Shown here: positions 28,312-36,719 of the stretch, piece after piece
How the letters are laid out: each line of letters opens with the position of its first letter
Numbering within the stretch: the first letter of the stretch is position 1
NCBI GenBank assembly: GCA_965226915.1
Contig: CBDDEJ010000004.1
Span: 1 to 64,000, forward strand
From: Io17-Chloro-G2 sp965226915
GTDB taxonomy: Bacteria > Chloroflexota > Dehalococcoidia > Lucifugimonadales > UBA3495
Length of the DNA stretch: 64,000 bases
Reading direction: 5' to 3'
The notes under the pieces: generated by a model
Database searches by the model: none
Seen by the model: the letters and a program-made list of their open reading frames with translations, nothing else
Told to the model about the DNA's origin: nothing
Program-made: the position numbers and the translations under genes

Positions 28312-29916
28312 TTAAGGGTCGATCAGAACCCCCGGGTTCATCACGCCGTTGGGGTCCAAGTTTCGCTTAGCCGATCTTAAGGCTTCTGCGAATAGGGCGG
28401 GTATCTCTTTGTCGTACCAGGGCCGGTGGACCCTGCCTACGGCGTGATGATGGGTGATCGTGCCGCCGCTGGTCATAATAGCATCCGACGCCGCCTTTTT
28501 TAGCTCGTCGCAAATCTCGATCTCGGCGCCTCTCCCGGCCAGCCCTTCGAAGGTGTAATAGGGGGCCGGTCCGTCGGGATAGACATGGGTGAACCGGCAG
28601 GAAACACTGCCTCCGCCGCACAACCGCTGTAGACCGTCTTGAAGGGCCTCGCGTACTGCTGTGTCCAGTTGGGGCCACCGGTCCCAAGTGATGGCTGTTT
28701 CCAGGGTTTCGGCCACGATTCCCAGGCCCATTGCCGCGTTTCGGGTGTAGGGCGCGGTCACGAAGGAATCCCGCCAGTTGCCCACCGCGCCCTGTCTTCC
28801 AGCCTCGCCTGACGAACTGGACGAATCCGAAATCTTTATGGCGTCTTGCTCCCCCGATCCGCCCATTTCCCGGGCGATGGCGACGGCCGCCCGCAGCATA
28901 TCTCCCTGGGGAACTTCGCCTGATTCGAAACCCAGCACCAACAGCGATTGTTGGCCGTCCAAGCCGGCGGCCGTGCCCGCTTCACCAGGGTCAAGCACCC
29001 GGCAGTTGGCTGGCCAGAGTTTGGCCTGGACGATGTGGCGCGCCGCCTCGGCCCCGGCTTGAAAATCTGGAAACGTCACGCCTGCTGAGGCCCGGTGGAC
29101 GGGACGGACTTGGATGCGCATCCAGGCCTCTGTGATTATGCCCAAGATCCCTTCGCTGCCCAGAGCCAAACGGTCCGGGCTGGGGCCGGCGCCGCTGCCA
29201 GGCAACCGCCGGGATTCAAAAACACCCGTGGGAGTCAACATGCGCATCGACTCTACGAAATCGTCGATGTGGGTATGATTCGTCGCGTAATGGCCGCCGG
29301 AACGGGTGGCGATCCAGCCTCCCAACGAGGAAAACTCGAAGCTTTGGGGGAAGTGCCGCAGGGTAAATCCCTGGGGGCGCAATTGGTTCTCCAAAGAAGG
29401 GCCGAAGACCCCTCCCTGGATCCGCGCCGCCCGGGATACGTCGTCTATCTCCAGGACTTGATCCAGAGACGAAATATCGATGGATACCGAGCCGTTGGCG
29501 TCTGGAGGTGGTTCAACACCGCCCACCACCGAACTACCCCCGCCGTAGGGAATGGCGACGATTCCGGCCCGGGAACACCACTCCAAAACCGCTTCTATCT
29601 CCCGCTCGTTTCGTGGACGGGCCACCACGTCTATGGGGTTTGGGAAGTCGCAGTTGAACGCCCGCACCCGGTCCCTAAAGTTGCGCCCGTAGCTATGCAG
29701 CGCCCGGTCATGGGCGTCGGTGGAGCAAATCTCCGCGAGGGCTAGGGGAGGCGAAAGCCGGGAGGGCGGCAGGTTCAGGCCGTCCACGGTGGGCATGGGA
29801 GGTGATTCCAGGGGTACGCCGTATTTCCGGGACATGGCGGCCGCCATGTCCCGCCGCTGCTCACTGGTTGGCTCGTCGGACTCCATTCCCCAGGCCCAGA
29901 AGCTGCGTCTTGCCAT
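28312..29916 (-). CDS. FAD-linked oxidase, alkyldihydroxyacetonephosphate-synthase-like
   Basis: A 534-aa VAO/PCMH-type flavoprotein. The FAD-binding loop AIPYGGGSSVVGGVEP (about residues 120-135) is followed by LGGWIATRSGGHYATNHTHIDDFV and LGSEGILGIITEAWMRI. The C-terminal cap has ITHHHAVGRVHRPWYDKE and NLDPNGVMNPG, the HHH and terminal motif of the AGPS/glycolate-oxidase GlcD group. In archaea and bacteria such proteins oxidise 2-hydroxy acids or make ether-lipid precursors; which applies here is not clear. ATG 29916 follows AGGAGG. It is the first gene of the minus-strand run down to 24472, and divergent from the aldo/keto reductase. Confidence 0.9.
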   Translation of the reverse strand: MARRSFWAWGMESDEPTSEQRRDMAAAMSRKYGVPLESPPMPTVDGLNLPPSRLSPPLALAEICSTDAHDRALHSYGRNFRDRVRAFNCDFPNPIDVVARPRNEREIEAVLEWCSRAGIVAIPYGGGSSVVGGVEPPPDANGSVSIDISSLDQVLEIDDVSRAARIQGGVFGPSLENQLRPQGFTLRHFPQSFEFSSLGGWIATRSGGHYATNHTHIDDFVESMRMLTPTGVFESRRLPGSGAGPSPDRLALGSEGILGIITEAWMRIQVRPVHRASAGVTFPDFQAGAEAARHIVQAKLWPANCRVLDPGEAGTAAGLDGQQSLLVLGFESGEVPQGDMLRAAVAIAREMGGSGEQDAIKISDSSSSSGEAGRQGAVGNWRDSFVTAPYTRNAAMGLGIVAETLETAITWDRWPQLDTAVREALQDGLQRLCGGGSVSCRFTHVYPDGPAPYYTFEGLAGRGAEIEICDELKKAASDAIMTSGGTITHHHAVGRVHRPWYDKEIPALFAEALRSAKRNLDPNGVMNPGVLIDP

Positions 29917-30218
29917 TTCCCTGCCTCCTGCCTGCTTTTTCTGCTGGTGACGTTTGGAAAGCCACGTCGTTTTTCGTAGCTAAATCGTGTCCGAGTATAT
30001 CACGCAAAGCGGAGCTGAAATCCGCATCCCGCAGGCAGAGTCCGAGCCACTAGATCATCAATCTGAAACAATCACGTAGGGTAAAATTACAGCTCGCTCC
30101 ATCAATCTAACGGCCATAGATAGCCGGTCACCCGGCGTGGCGCTGGTGGTGTATCATACCTGCGCCGGAATCTGGGACAGGCGCATATCCGGCCATTCAG
30201 AGCTTGGGAGACAGCACA
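29917..30218. other. Divergent intergenic region
   Basis: About 300 bases between the FAD oxidase (leftward) and the aldo/keto reductase (rightward). It must hold both promoters, but I see no convincing -10/-35 pair, repeat or small gene. Confidence 0.5.
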
Positions 30219-31208
30219 ATGGAGTACCGCAAATTGGGCCGAACCGGCCTGGAAGTCTCGGTGGTGGGTTTCGGCTGCGGCAACGTGGGAGGTTTGATGA
30301 TCCGAGGCGAGCACGGCGACCAGGTCAAAGCCGCCGCCCAAGCCATGGAACTGGGGATAAACTACTTCGACACCGCCTCATCCTACGGCAACGGCCAGTC
30401 GGAGCAAAACCTGGGCCGGGTGCTCAACGAGTTGTCAGCTGACGTCTACGTAGGGACTAAAGTTCGCCTGGGTCCAGAGGACATGGGGGACATCAAGGCG
30501 GGCGTCATCAAATCCGTGGAAGACAGCCTGACTCGTATGAACCGGCCCTCGGTGGACCTGATCCAGCTCCATAACCGGGTGGCTGCGTTGCGGGATCCAG
30601 ACCGGGATCTGCTGAGCGTGGAGGACGTCCTGGGCCAGGTAGTTGACGGTTTTCAAGCTCTGCAAGCCCAGGGAAAGATTCGCTTCTATGGCATCACTGG
30701 GTTCGGTGAGACCGAAGCGTTGTTGCGGGTCGTTGATTCGGGCGCCATTTTCAGCACCCAATCGTGCTACAACCTGATCAACCCCAGTTCCGGAACACCG
30801 GTGGCTCCAGGATTCGACCTTCAAGATTTCGGCGGTTTGATACAGAGGGCCAAGGCTCAGGGAACCGGCGTCTTGGTCATCCGGGTGCTGGCTGCAGGGG
30901 CTCTCACCGGGGTGGAGGAGCGCCATCCCCTGGCGGCCAGGGAAGTCTCTCCCATGGGATCAAGCCAAAGCTACTCAGAAGACTTGGGCCGCGCTAGAGC
31001 CATGATGTTTCTCGTCGAAGAGGGCCATGTGGAGAACCTGGTGGAGGCGGCGTTGCGGTTCCCCTTGGGCAACTCAGGAGTATCCACCGTCTTGGTGGGG
31101 TATTCCAACATGGAGCATCTGGAGCAGGCGGTTCGCTGGATGAACCGTGGCCCCCTTCCCAATGAGGCCCTGGACCGGCTGCCCGACATCTGGAGCCGGA
31201 GGAATTAA
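30219..31208 (+). CDS. Aldo/keto reductase
   Basis: A 329-aa (alpha/beta)8 NADPH-dependent carbonyl reductase. The catalytic tetrad is visible as Asp in NYFDTASSYG (about residues 47-56), Tyr in the same motif, Lys in VGTKVRL and His in LIQLHNR. The C-terminal VSTVLVGYSNMEHLEQAV is the NADP-binding end. The start ATG at 30219 was chosen because GGGAG lies 8 bases upstream; a TTG start 15 bases earlier has no site. It converges on the SDR gene, and the two stop codons share the same TTAA. Confidence 0.92.
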   Translation: MEYRKLGRTGLEVSVVGFGCGNVGGLMIRGEHGDQVKAAAQAMELGINYFDTASSYGNGQSEQNLGRVLNELSADVYVGTKVRLGPEDMGDIKAGVIKSVEDSLTRMNRPSVDLIQLHNRVAALRDPDRDLLSVEDVLGQVVDGFQALQAQGKIRFYGITGFGETEALLRVVDSGAIFSTQSCYNLINPSSGTPVAPGFDLQDFGGLIQRAKAQGTGVLVIRVLAAGALTGVEERHPLAAREVSPMGSSQSYSEDLGRARAMMFLVEEGHVENLVEAALRFPLGNSGVSTVLVGYSNMEHLEQAVRWMNRGPLPNEALDRLPDIWSRRN

Positions 31209-32173
31209 GATTCCTCCGGCTGGGACGAAGGCGGTTCATCCTGAGGCGTGTCCTCCGAGGTGGGTTCCGCTGGATGGGGAACACCGGCTGGCGTTACGTC
31301 GTCCAATCCCGTCATCTGCAAGCTAGCCTGCCACAGTCCTAGAGCGGCGTCTTCATCGTAGGATTGGGCCGACGATGGCTCCGGCAGGCGTTTGACAAAG
31401 TAGTACCCATTAGCGGTTGCCACATCCGGCGAGGAAGCCAAGTAAACCGGAGTATCGGCCCCTCTCTCCGGGGTCATGCCCATCAGAGGCAGGAAAATCC
31501 TTAGCACCTGGCCTCTGATCCCATTGTTGGAGAGGAAGTTAGTCGCCACCAGTCCAGGATGCAATGCATTGACGGTTACACCGGTCCCAGCCAGGCGGCT
31601 GGCCAATTCGTACGTGAACATGATGTTGGCCAGCTTTGAATGGGAATAGGCGCCAAATCCTCCGTACTTATGACGACCTTCAAGGTCATCCAGGTTGATT
31701 CCTGTCCCGCGGTGGGCGTCAGACGCAACGTTGATGATCCTCGCCGGAGAGCTGGCCTTCAGCGTATCCAGCAGCAACAGAGTTAGGCTAAAGTATGCCA
31801 GTTGGTTTAGAGTAAAGGTCATCTCAATGCCGTCGGTGCTCTCCCGCCGCGGAAAGTTAATCGCTCCGGCGTTGTTGATCAAAACGTGCAAATGCTGGTG
31901 ACGCTTCTGAAATTCTCCCGCCAGCGCCTTGATTTCCTGCTGGACCGACATATCGGCCACCATGTATTCCAGTGACGCATTGCCCGTTTCATCTTTTATC
32001 TGGCCCACCGTGCTCGCGCAACGTTCCTCGTCGCGGCCCAACAGCACCAATTCGGCGCCCATCGAGGCCAGTTGAAATGCCGCCGCCCGGCCGATGCCTG
32101 AGGTGGCGCCGGTTATCAGACAAACCTTACCGTTCATCGCGTTGTTGGCCGTCGTTTCTTTTGTCGAATCCAT
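31205..32173 (-). CDS. Short-chain dehydrogenase/reductase (retinol-dehydrogenase-like)
   Basis: A 322-aa Rossmann-fold oxidoreductase. The cofactor motif is TGATSGIGRAAA (near residues 17-28), then INNAGAI, the catalytic YSHSK and the upstream serine in NVASDAH. ALHPGLVATNF follows as in classical SDRs of the WWOX/RDH type. A C-terminal acidic, proline-rich tail (PTSEDTPQDEPPSSQPEES) is unusual. The start at ATG 32173 has GGAAGA just upstream; a longer open frame to 32287 lacks one. It is read toward the aldo/keto reductase and away from the dienelactone hydrolase. Confidence 0.88.
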   Translation of the reverse strand: MDSTKETTANNAMNGKVCLITGATSGIGRAAAFQLASMGAELVLLGRDEERCASTVGQIKDETGNASLEYMVADMSVQQEIKALAGEFQKRHQHLHVLINNAGAINFPRRESTDGIEMTFTLNQLAYFSLTLLLLDTLKASSPARIINVASDAHRGTGINLDDLEGRHKYGGFGAYSHSKLANIMFTYELASRLAGTGVTVNALHPGLVATNFLSNNGIRGQVLRIFLPLMGMTPERGADTPVYLASSPDVATANGYYFVKRLPEPSSAQSYDEDAALGLWQASLQMTGLDDVTPAGVPHPAEPTSEDTPQDEPPSSQPEES

Positions 32174-32308
32174 AGGTCTTCCGCTAGCAACCTCCGGCGA
32201 ACAGCGTACCGTTAAATAATAACCCACAGCCGGGACTGAAACCCGTGTTAGAATATTCCGACTCTGCGCCAAATTCATTATGTTCACTAATCATAAGGAG
32301 GACACGAT

Positions 32309-33034
32309 ATGCCTGCTCAATGGGTTGATATCAATGTAGACGGCCAGAACATGGAAAGCTACCTGACCAAGCCCACCGACTCTGACCGCCATCCTGCTGT
32401 GGTGGTTATCCAGGAGATATGGGGCTTGAATTCCCATATCCAATACGTCACCGACCGCCTGCCGGCCCAGGGGTATGTGGGTTTGGCGCCGGCCATGTTC
32501 CACCGGGAAGGCCCCATGACCATAGGGTTGCATGAAGAGATGGACGCCGCCCTGGGTTGGATGAGGAATTGCACCGACGCCCAGATCGTCGCCGACGTAC
32601 AGGCCGCAGTCGCTTACCTGAAGGCCCAGCCCTTTGTCCAGGCCGACCGCATCGGCATAGTGGGTTTTTGCTACGGTGGACGTGTTTCCTATCTTGCCGC
32701 GTGCAGCGTTTCAGACCTAAAGGCCAGTGTCGTCTACTATGGAGGCGGGATAAAGATGGCCCTTGGCGACGGGGCTTCCCCGTTCGACCAGACGTCCAAG
32801 ATCGAGGTTCCCATGTTGGGGCTGTTCGGCGAGGACGACCAGAACCCGACGCCCCAAGACGTAGCCGATATCTCTGCGGAACTTTCCAAGCACAACAAGG
32901 TCCACGAATTCCACTCTTACCCCGGCTGCGGCCATGGCTTCCACTGCAACGCCAGATCCAGCTACCGCCCTGAGTCGGCCCGGGACTCTTGGGCCAAAAC
33001 CATCGCCTGGTTCGACCAACACCTGAAGGGGTAA
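32309..33034 (+). CDS. Dienelactone hydrolase family protein
   Basis: A 241-aa alpha/beta hydrolase. The nucleophile is cysteine in GFCYGGR (near residue 118), with Asp near GLFGEDDQNPTP and His in GCGHGFH. This is the Cys-Asp-His triad of dienelactone hydrolases, which open lactones in aromatic-ring degradation. The N-terminus has the usual VVIQEIWGLN. The start ATG 32309 is preceded by AAGGAGG. Cytoplasmic. The true substrate is unknown, since many members act on other esters. Confidence 0.92.
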   Translation: MPAQWVDINVDGQNMESYLTKPTDSDRHPAVVVIQEIWGLNSHIQYVTDRLPAQGYVGLAPAMFHREGPMTIGLHEEMDAALGWMRNCTDAQIVADVQAAVAYLKAQPFVQADRIGIVGFCYGGRVSYLAACSVSDLKASVVYYGGGIKMALGDGASPFDQTSKIEVPMLGLFGEDDQNPTPQDVADISAELSKHNKVHEFHSYPGCGHGFHCNARSSYRPESARDSWAKTIAWFDQHLKG

Positions 33035-33073
33035 AATTCGGGCCGTACCAACGAAGGAATGACCGACCAATTC

Positions 33074-33110
33074 CTCCCCCCCTTAACGGGGGAAGGTTAG
33101 GATGGGGGCG
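33074..33110. repeat. GC-rich palindromic repeat, copy 2
   Basis: The core CCCCCC-TTAAC-GGGGG hairpin is followed by GAAGGTTAGGATGGGGGC, the tail shared by the family. It lies between the dienelactone hydrolase and the PPOX-like gene. Confidence 0.75.
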
Positions 33111-33169
33111 AACCCCGATAAGCCACCGCCTAAATCTTGGGCGATGCCCCACAACCAAAGGAGAACGGC

Positions 33170-33670
33170 ATGGGAATCCTCACCGAAGATATGAAGCGCA
33201 CGGTCGGGGAGCAGCGCATGGCCTTTGTCGCTACAGTGTGCTCCGATGGCACACCGAATCTCTCGCCCAAGGGCACCATCGCGGTATGGGACGACGACCA
33301 CCTGATCTTCGCCGACCTGGCCTCGCCGCAGACAATGGAGAACCTCCGCAGCAATCCCGCCATCGAGATCAACGTTGTGGACGCCTTCTTACGCAAGGGG
33401 TACCGTTTCAAGGGCACGGCCACCATTCCCACCGCCGGTCCCGGAGCAACAGCTTCAGTCGAGGACTACACCGGTTCAGACCGGGGCATCCGCACAAACT
33501 TGAGCGCGAGCATTCGCGACGTGGTTTTGATAAAGGTGCAGCACGCGGCGCCGCTGGTTTCTCCGGCCTACGACTCCGGAGCAGAGGAAGCGCAAGTCAG
33601 GAGTCAATGGGAGGAGCACTGGCAGGCGATAACCGACGGTTTCCACGGCGGGGCTGCCCACACGCACTAA
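33170..33670 (+). CDS. Pyridoxamine-5'-phosphate oxidase-like flavin-binding protein
   Basis: A 166-aa split-barrel protein of the PPOX/FMN-binding type. The N-terminal half contains AFVATVCSDGTPNLSPKGTIAV and DHLIFADLASPQTMENLRSN, the usual flavin-binding strands. The rest is GYRFKGTATI. The family includes FMN or F420 reductases and heme-binding relatives, and a role with the F420/FMN oxidoreductases of this region is plausible but unproven. The ATG at 33170 has AAAGGAG 7 bases upstream; the frame extends 11 codons further without a site. Confidence 0.85.
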   Translation: MGILTEDMKRTVGEQRMAFVATVCSDGTPNLSPKGTIAVWDDDHLIFADLASPQTMENLRSNPAIEINVVDAFLRKGYRFKGTATIPTAGPGATASVEDYTGSDRGIRTNLSASIRDVVLIKVQHAAPLVSPAYDSGAEEAQVRSQWEEHWQAITDGFHGGAAHTH

Positions 33671-34056
33671 AGGGCGCAGGTAAATATTTACCCCCTCACG
33701 AATCGCTGAAACGGCGTTTTCGAATCGGCGGAAGCCCGTGTTGGCCGAATGATGGACTTGCCACTCCTTGTGTCATTCTGAGCCGGCCGCGGCGGCGAAG
33801 AATCTGAGCGCTTGCCTGCCAGACAACCTTGGAGAACCGCCCACATCCCCAGATTCTTCGTCACTCCGTTTCTCAGAACGACATAGGGGGTAGGTGGCTA
33901 AAACGGACATGGCGGGGCGCGGGTGGGGCACGGTGACATAGTGGAGCGCGGAGCGATTAAATCAGCGAAGTTGTTGATCGCAAGAAGGTCTTAATAGGAA
34001 ACCCCCATCCCCCGATGCCAAATGGAATGGGAGTTTCGTTTTGCCCGTATTTTGGC
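33671..34056. other. Non-coding region with repeat
   Basis: About 390 bases after the PPOX-like gene and before the end of the convergent GMC gene. It contains the palindromic element at 33771-33883 and nothing else I can name. Confidence 0.6.
33771..33883. repeat. Long imperfect palindrome of the TGTCATTCTGAG type
   Basis: Outer arms TGTCATTCTGAG and CTCAGAACGACA (11 of 12 paired) and inner arms CGAAGAATCTG / CAGATTCTTCG (11 of 11). Similar intergenic elements are known in many genomes. It would fold into a large hairpin and could stop transcription from both sides. Confidence 0.75.
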
Positions 34057-35607
34057 CTAGCGGCCCTGCAGGATGAAGTCGGACACCCGCTCACCGATCA
34101 TCATGGTGGTCACGTTGGTGTTGGCGCGGATGCAGTCTGGCATGATGGAGGCGTCCACCACTCTGAGTCCTTCCAAACCGTGGACCTTGCCGTACTGGTC
34201 GACCACGGCCATGGGGTCCGACGCCAGTCCCATCTTGCAGGTGCATGAAATGTGCTGAGAGGTCGTGACCTCCCGTCTCATCCACGCATCTATGGCTTCG
34301 TCCGAAACCAAGTCGGAATCTTGGGGGTCGATGCGCTCTTCGATAATGTCTTTGAAGCTCTCGTGTTCCCCCAACTCGACGCACATGCGGACCATGTCCC
34401 TGAGGCGCTTGACGTCCGATTCCTCTTCTAGGTAGTGGTAATCCAGGATGGGTTGCTCGCTGGGGTCGGTTGAATTCAGCCGTAGTTCCCCGGCGCCGGC
34501 CGCCAATTGGATTCCGCCGGTCATTCGGATGCCCATGGGCGCCATGCGGTCTCCTCCTTGGTTGGGGCGTCCGGTGGCGAATGACTGCATGGACACTTTC
34601 ATGTCGTTCCGCAGATCGGAGCCCGGGGCGGTGTATCTCAGGCAAAGCTGCATCCGGGGGGCCAGACCGTCCAATGGGAATCCCTCTTTGGTCCTCCAGG
34701 TGATCCAAACCGCCGGGTGGTCCCTCATATTCTGGCCAACACCGGGGGCGTCCTTGATCACCGGGATCCCCAGGCTGCTCAAGTGGTCTTTGGGGCCCAC
34801 GCCCGAGAGCATCAGCAGCTGGGGCGAACCAACGGCGCCCGAGCTGAGAATAATCTGATCGGCATCGATAATGAATTTCTCGCCACCGCTTTCCACGTCG
34901 ACTCCGATGGCCCTATTGCCTTCGAACACTATGCGGTGGACCGTGCAGTTGGCGCGAATGGTCAGGTTCAGCCGGTGCCTGGTCTGGTCCAGATAACCCA
35001 GCGCGGTGCTCATGCGGATACCGTTGGGATTGTTTAGCGGCGTGGCCCCTACTCCCATGGAATCGGGGTCGTTGTGGTCGGCGACATCTGGGAAGCCGGC
35101 AGCCAGACAGGCGGAGTGAAACGCCACCTGGGCCGGCAGCCAGGTATCCCTCTTGAATCGGTGCATCACAATAGGCCCGTCGTTGCCGTGAATTTCGTCG
35201 TCGCCGAAATCCGTGTCGGTTTCCAACTTGCGGAAATAAGGCAATAGGTTCTGGAATTTCCACTCGTCGTTCCCCATATCGGCCCAGCTGTCGTAATCCT
35301 CTGGGACTCCCCGCAGGAAAACCTGGCCGTTGATGGCGCTGGAGCCGCCGGTCACGCGGCCGCGAGGCACCATCATCGGTCCTGCGGTTTCGGTGGCCTT
35401 GCCGATGTACTGCCAGTTGTGGTCGCTGGTCATGATGTCGGTTTCAGTGGCGTATCCGAACTTAACTTCTTCCGGCAGATGCTGAAAGTCGGGATAGTCG
35501 GGACCGGCTTCCAACAGCAACACCGACCGGTTGGGGTCTTCAGTCAACCTGGTGGCTAGGATGGAGCCAGCCGACCCGGCGCCGATTATGATCACGTCGT
35601 ATTTCAT
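34057..35607 (-). CDS. GMC family FAD-dependent oxidoreductase (choline-dehydrogenase-like)
   Basis: A 516-aa flavoprotein oxidising primary or secondary alcohols. It has the N-terminal FAD motif IIIGAGSAGSILA, the GMC signature GRVTGGSSAINGQVFLRG (about residues 84-101) and the second GMC signature ILSSGAVGSPQLLMLSGVG. The active-site His is in SQHISCTCKMG and the Asn in ANTNVTTMMIGER. Length and motifs are complete. The start ATG at 35607 is preceded by GAGGATAGG. The substrate is unknown, but such alcohol dehydrogenases are common in organisms degrading terpenoid or humic material. Confidence 0.93.
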   Translation of the reverse strand: MKYDVIIIGAGSAGSILATRLTEDPNRSVLLLEAGPDYPDFQHLPEEVKFGYATETDIMTSDHNWQYIGKATETAGPMMVPRGRVTGGSSAINGQVFLRGVPEDYDSWADMGNDEWKFQNLLPYFRKLETDTDFGDDEIHGNDGPIVMHRFKRDTWLPAQVAFHSACLAAGFPDVADHNDPDSMGVGATPLNNPNGIRMSTALGYLDQTRHRLNLTIRANCTVHRIVFEGNRAIGVDVESGGEKFIIDADQIILSSGAVGSPQLLMLSGVGPKDHLSSLGIPVIKDAPGVGQNMRDHPAVWITWRTKEGFPLDGLAPRMQLCLRYTAPGSDLRNDMKVSMQSFATGRPNQGGDRMAPMGIRMTGGIQLAAGAGELRLNSTDPSEQPILDYHYLEEESDVKRLRDMVRMCVELGEHESFKDIIEERIDPQDSDLVSDEAIDAWMRREVTTSQHISCTCKMGLASDPMAVVDQYGKVHGLEGLRVVDASIMPDCIRANTNVTTMMIGERVSDFILQGR

Positions 35608-35712
35608 ACACCTATCCTCGGTTCGGATTTGTTCGGGTTACACCCCGTCCCGGCCCACCGCTCCGAAAGTCTAGCCCCTCGTCAAAATGACGCCGGAAGT
35701 CAATAGTTTGAT

Positions 35713-35792
35713 CCCTCTAACTCTTCCCTTTAGCAAACGGGAGAGAACTGGTCCCTTCCCCCGTAAAGGGGGAAGGTTAGGATGGGGGTCGT
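35713..35792. repeat. GC-rich palindromic repeat, copy 3
   Basis: Contains the CCCTTCCCCC-GTAAA-GGGGGAAGG hairpin and the TTAGGATGGGGG tail, plus a second smaller hairpin to its left. It lies between the GMC gene start and the end of the glutaredoxin-DinB gene. Confidence 0.75.
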
Positions 35793-35829
35793 ACTCCCGC
35801 CATTTCATCAAAACCATCTGTAGTCCAAG

Positions 35830-36594
35830 TTAAATCAGCGCCGTCGGCGTAATTATCCCATCGAAATCTTTTTCGGTGGCGGGGGCGCTAGGTGTGATAT
35901 TCAACCCCGTCTCCATGTGATGGTAAAGCTGTTTCAGGTGGTGGGTGCTGTGGCTCAGGATGATATTCAGCAACTCCACAACCGTCACCTCGCCTCCATA
36001 ATGGGCCGGAACGACTCGGTCGAAGGCGGTTTCGTCCCCGCTTTTCAAGAAGGCGATGATGTTCTTGCGGACGCCCTCGCCGTAGTCGCGAAGCTCCTGC
36101 GACGAGTTGACCGTGCCCGCCAACCGTTGGTTGGACGCGGCCATATCTTCAGAACTCATGCTGCCATGCTTGTGACTGAGATAGGCGAGTTCCGGGAAGG
36201 ACATGATGTGCAACACCACGTCCCTTAGGCTCCAAGGCCGCCAAGGGACCTGCTCTTTGAGTTGTTCGTCTCCAAGCTGTTGGATAGCCCGCAAAGTCGC
36301 TTGCAAGATACTGTCGTATTTTTCCGCCAGCCAGTCGGTCTTGCTCGACAGATCAACCGCGATTTTCAGATTCAGCGCTGGCACCAGCTTCTTGGGGTAG
36401 TACCCGATGATCACCGTGTCTTCGTGAATGATGGTTACCGGAACCGATTTGATTCCGCGATCTCTGAGATAATCCACCGCCGGCTGATCGGTTGCCAGGT
36501 CGTGGTGTTCATACCGAACACCGTTGGACGACAGAAATTCCTCCACCGTCCGGCAACTGAATCAACCAGGGTTGGTATATACGTGAACATCCAT
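35830..36594 (-). CDS. Glutaredoxin-DinB fusion, probable selenoprotein (UGA at the first redox position)
   Basis: A 254-aa protein if the in-frame UGA at 36562-36564 is read as selenocysteine (residue 11). The N-terminal domain (residues 1-90) is a glutaredoxin: strand MDVHVYTNPG, then U-F-S-C where relatives have C-x-x-C, the cis-Pro region IKSVPVTII and GYYPKKLV. The C-terminal domain (about 95-240) is DinB/YfiT-like, a four-helix metal-binding bundle: DVVLHIMSFPELAYL and ILSHSTHHLKQLYHH give the usual histidines. AGGAG at the right distance upstream of ATG 36594 argues that translation starts before the UGA. A SECIS-like hairpin follows. DinB relatives use low-molecular-weight thiols, so a redox or thiol-transfer role fits. 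The alternative is a TGC or TGT to TGA mutation, leaving a GTG-initiated DinB protein from 36546. Confidence 0.78.
36526..36551 (-). promoter_or_regulatory. Candidate bacterial SECIS hairpin
   Basis: Read on the minus strand, GGACGGUGG and CUGUCGUCC form a continuous 9-bp stem (three wobble pairs) closed by the 8-nt loop AGGAAUUU, whose second base is G. The loop starts 19 nt after the UGA. These values agree with the general form of bacterial SECIS elements (stem in the coding region, G in the first two loop positions, loop about 16-37 nt from the UGA). Confidence 0.6.
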
Positions 36595-36719
36595 GGCTTC
36601 TCCTAGGTTAGTGGCAATTATATGGTTCGACGGTAGCGTAATGGGCGCCCGATGCGGTGTCAACATGGGTGGCAGTCTAATATCTTTGGGGGTCGGGCGG
36701 TGTCTTCGCGCGGGAAGAA

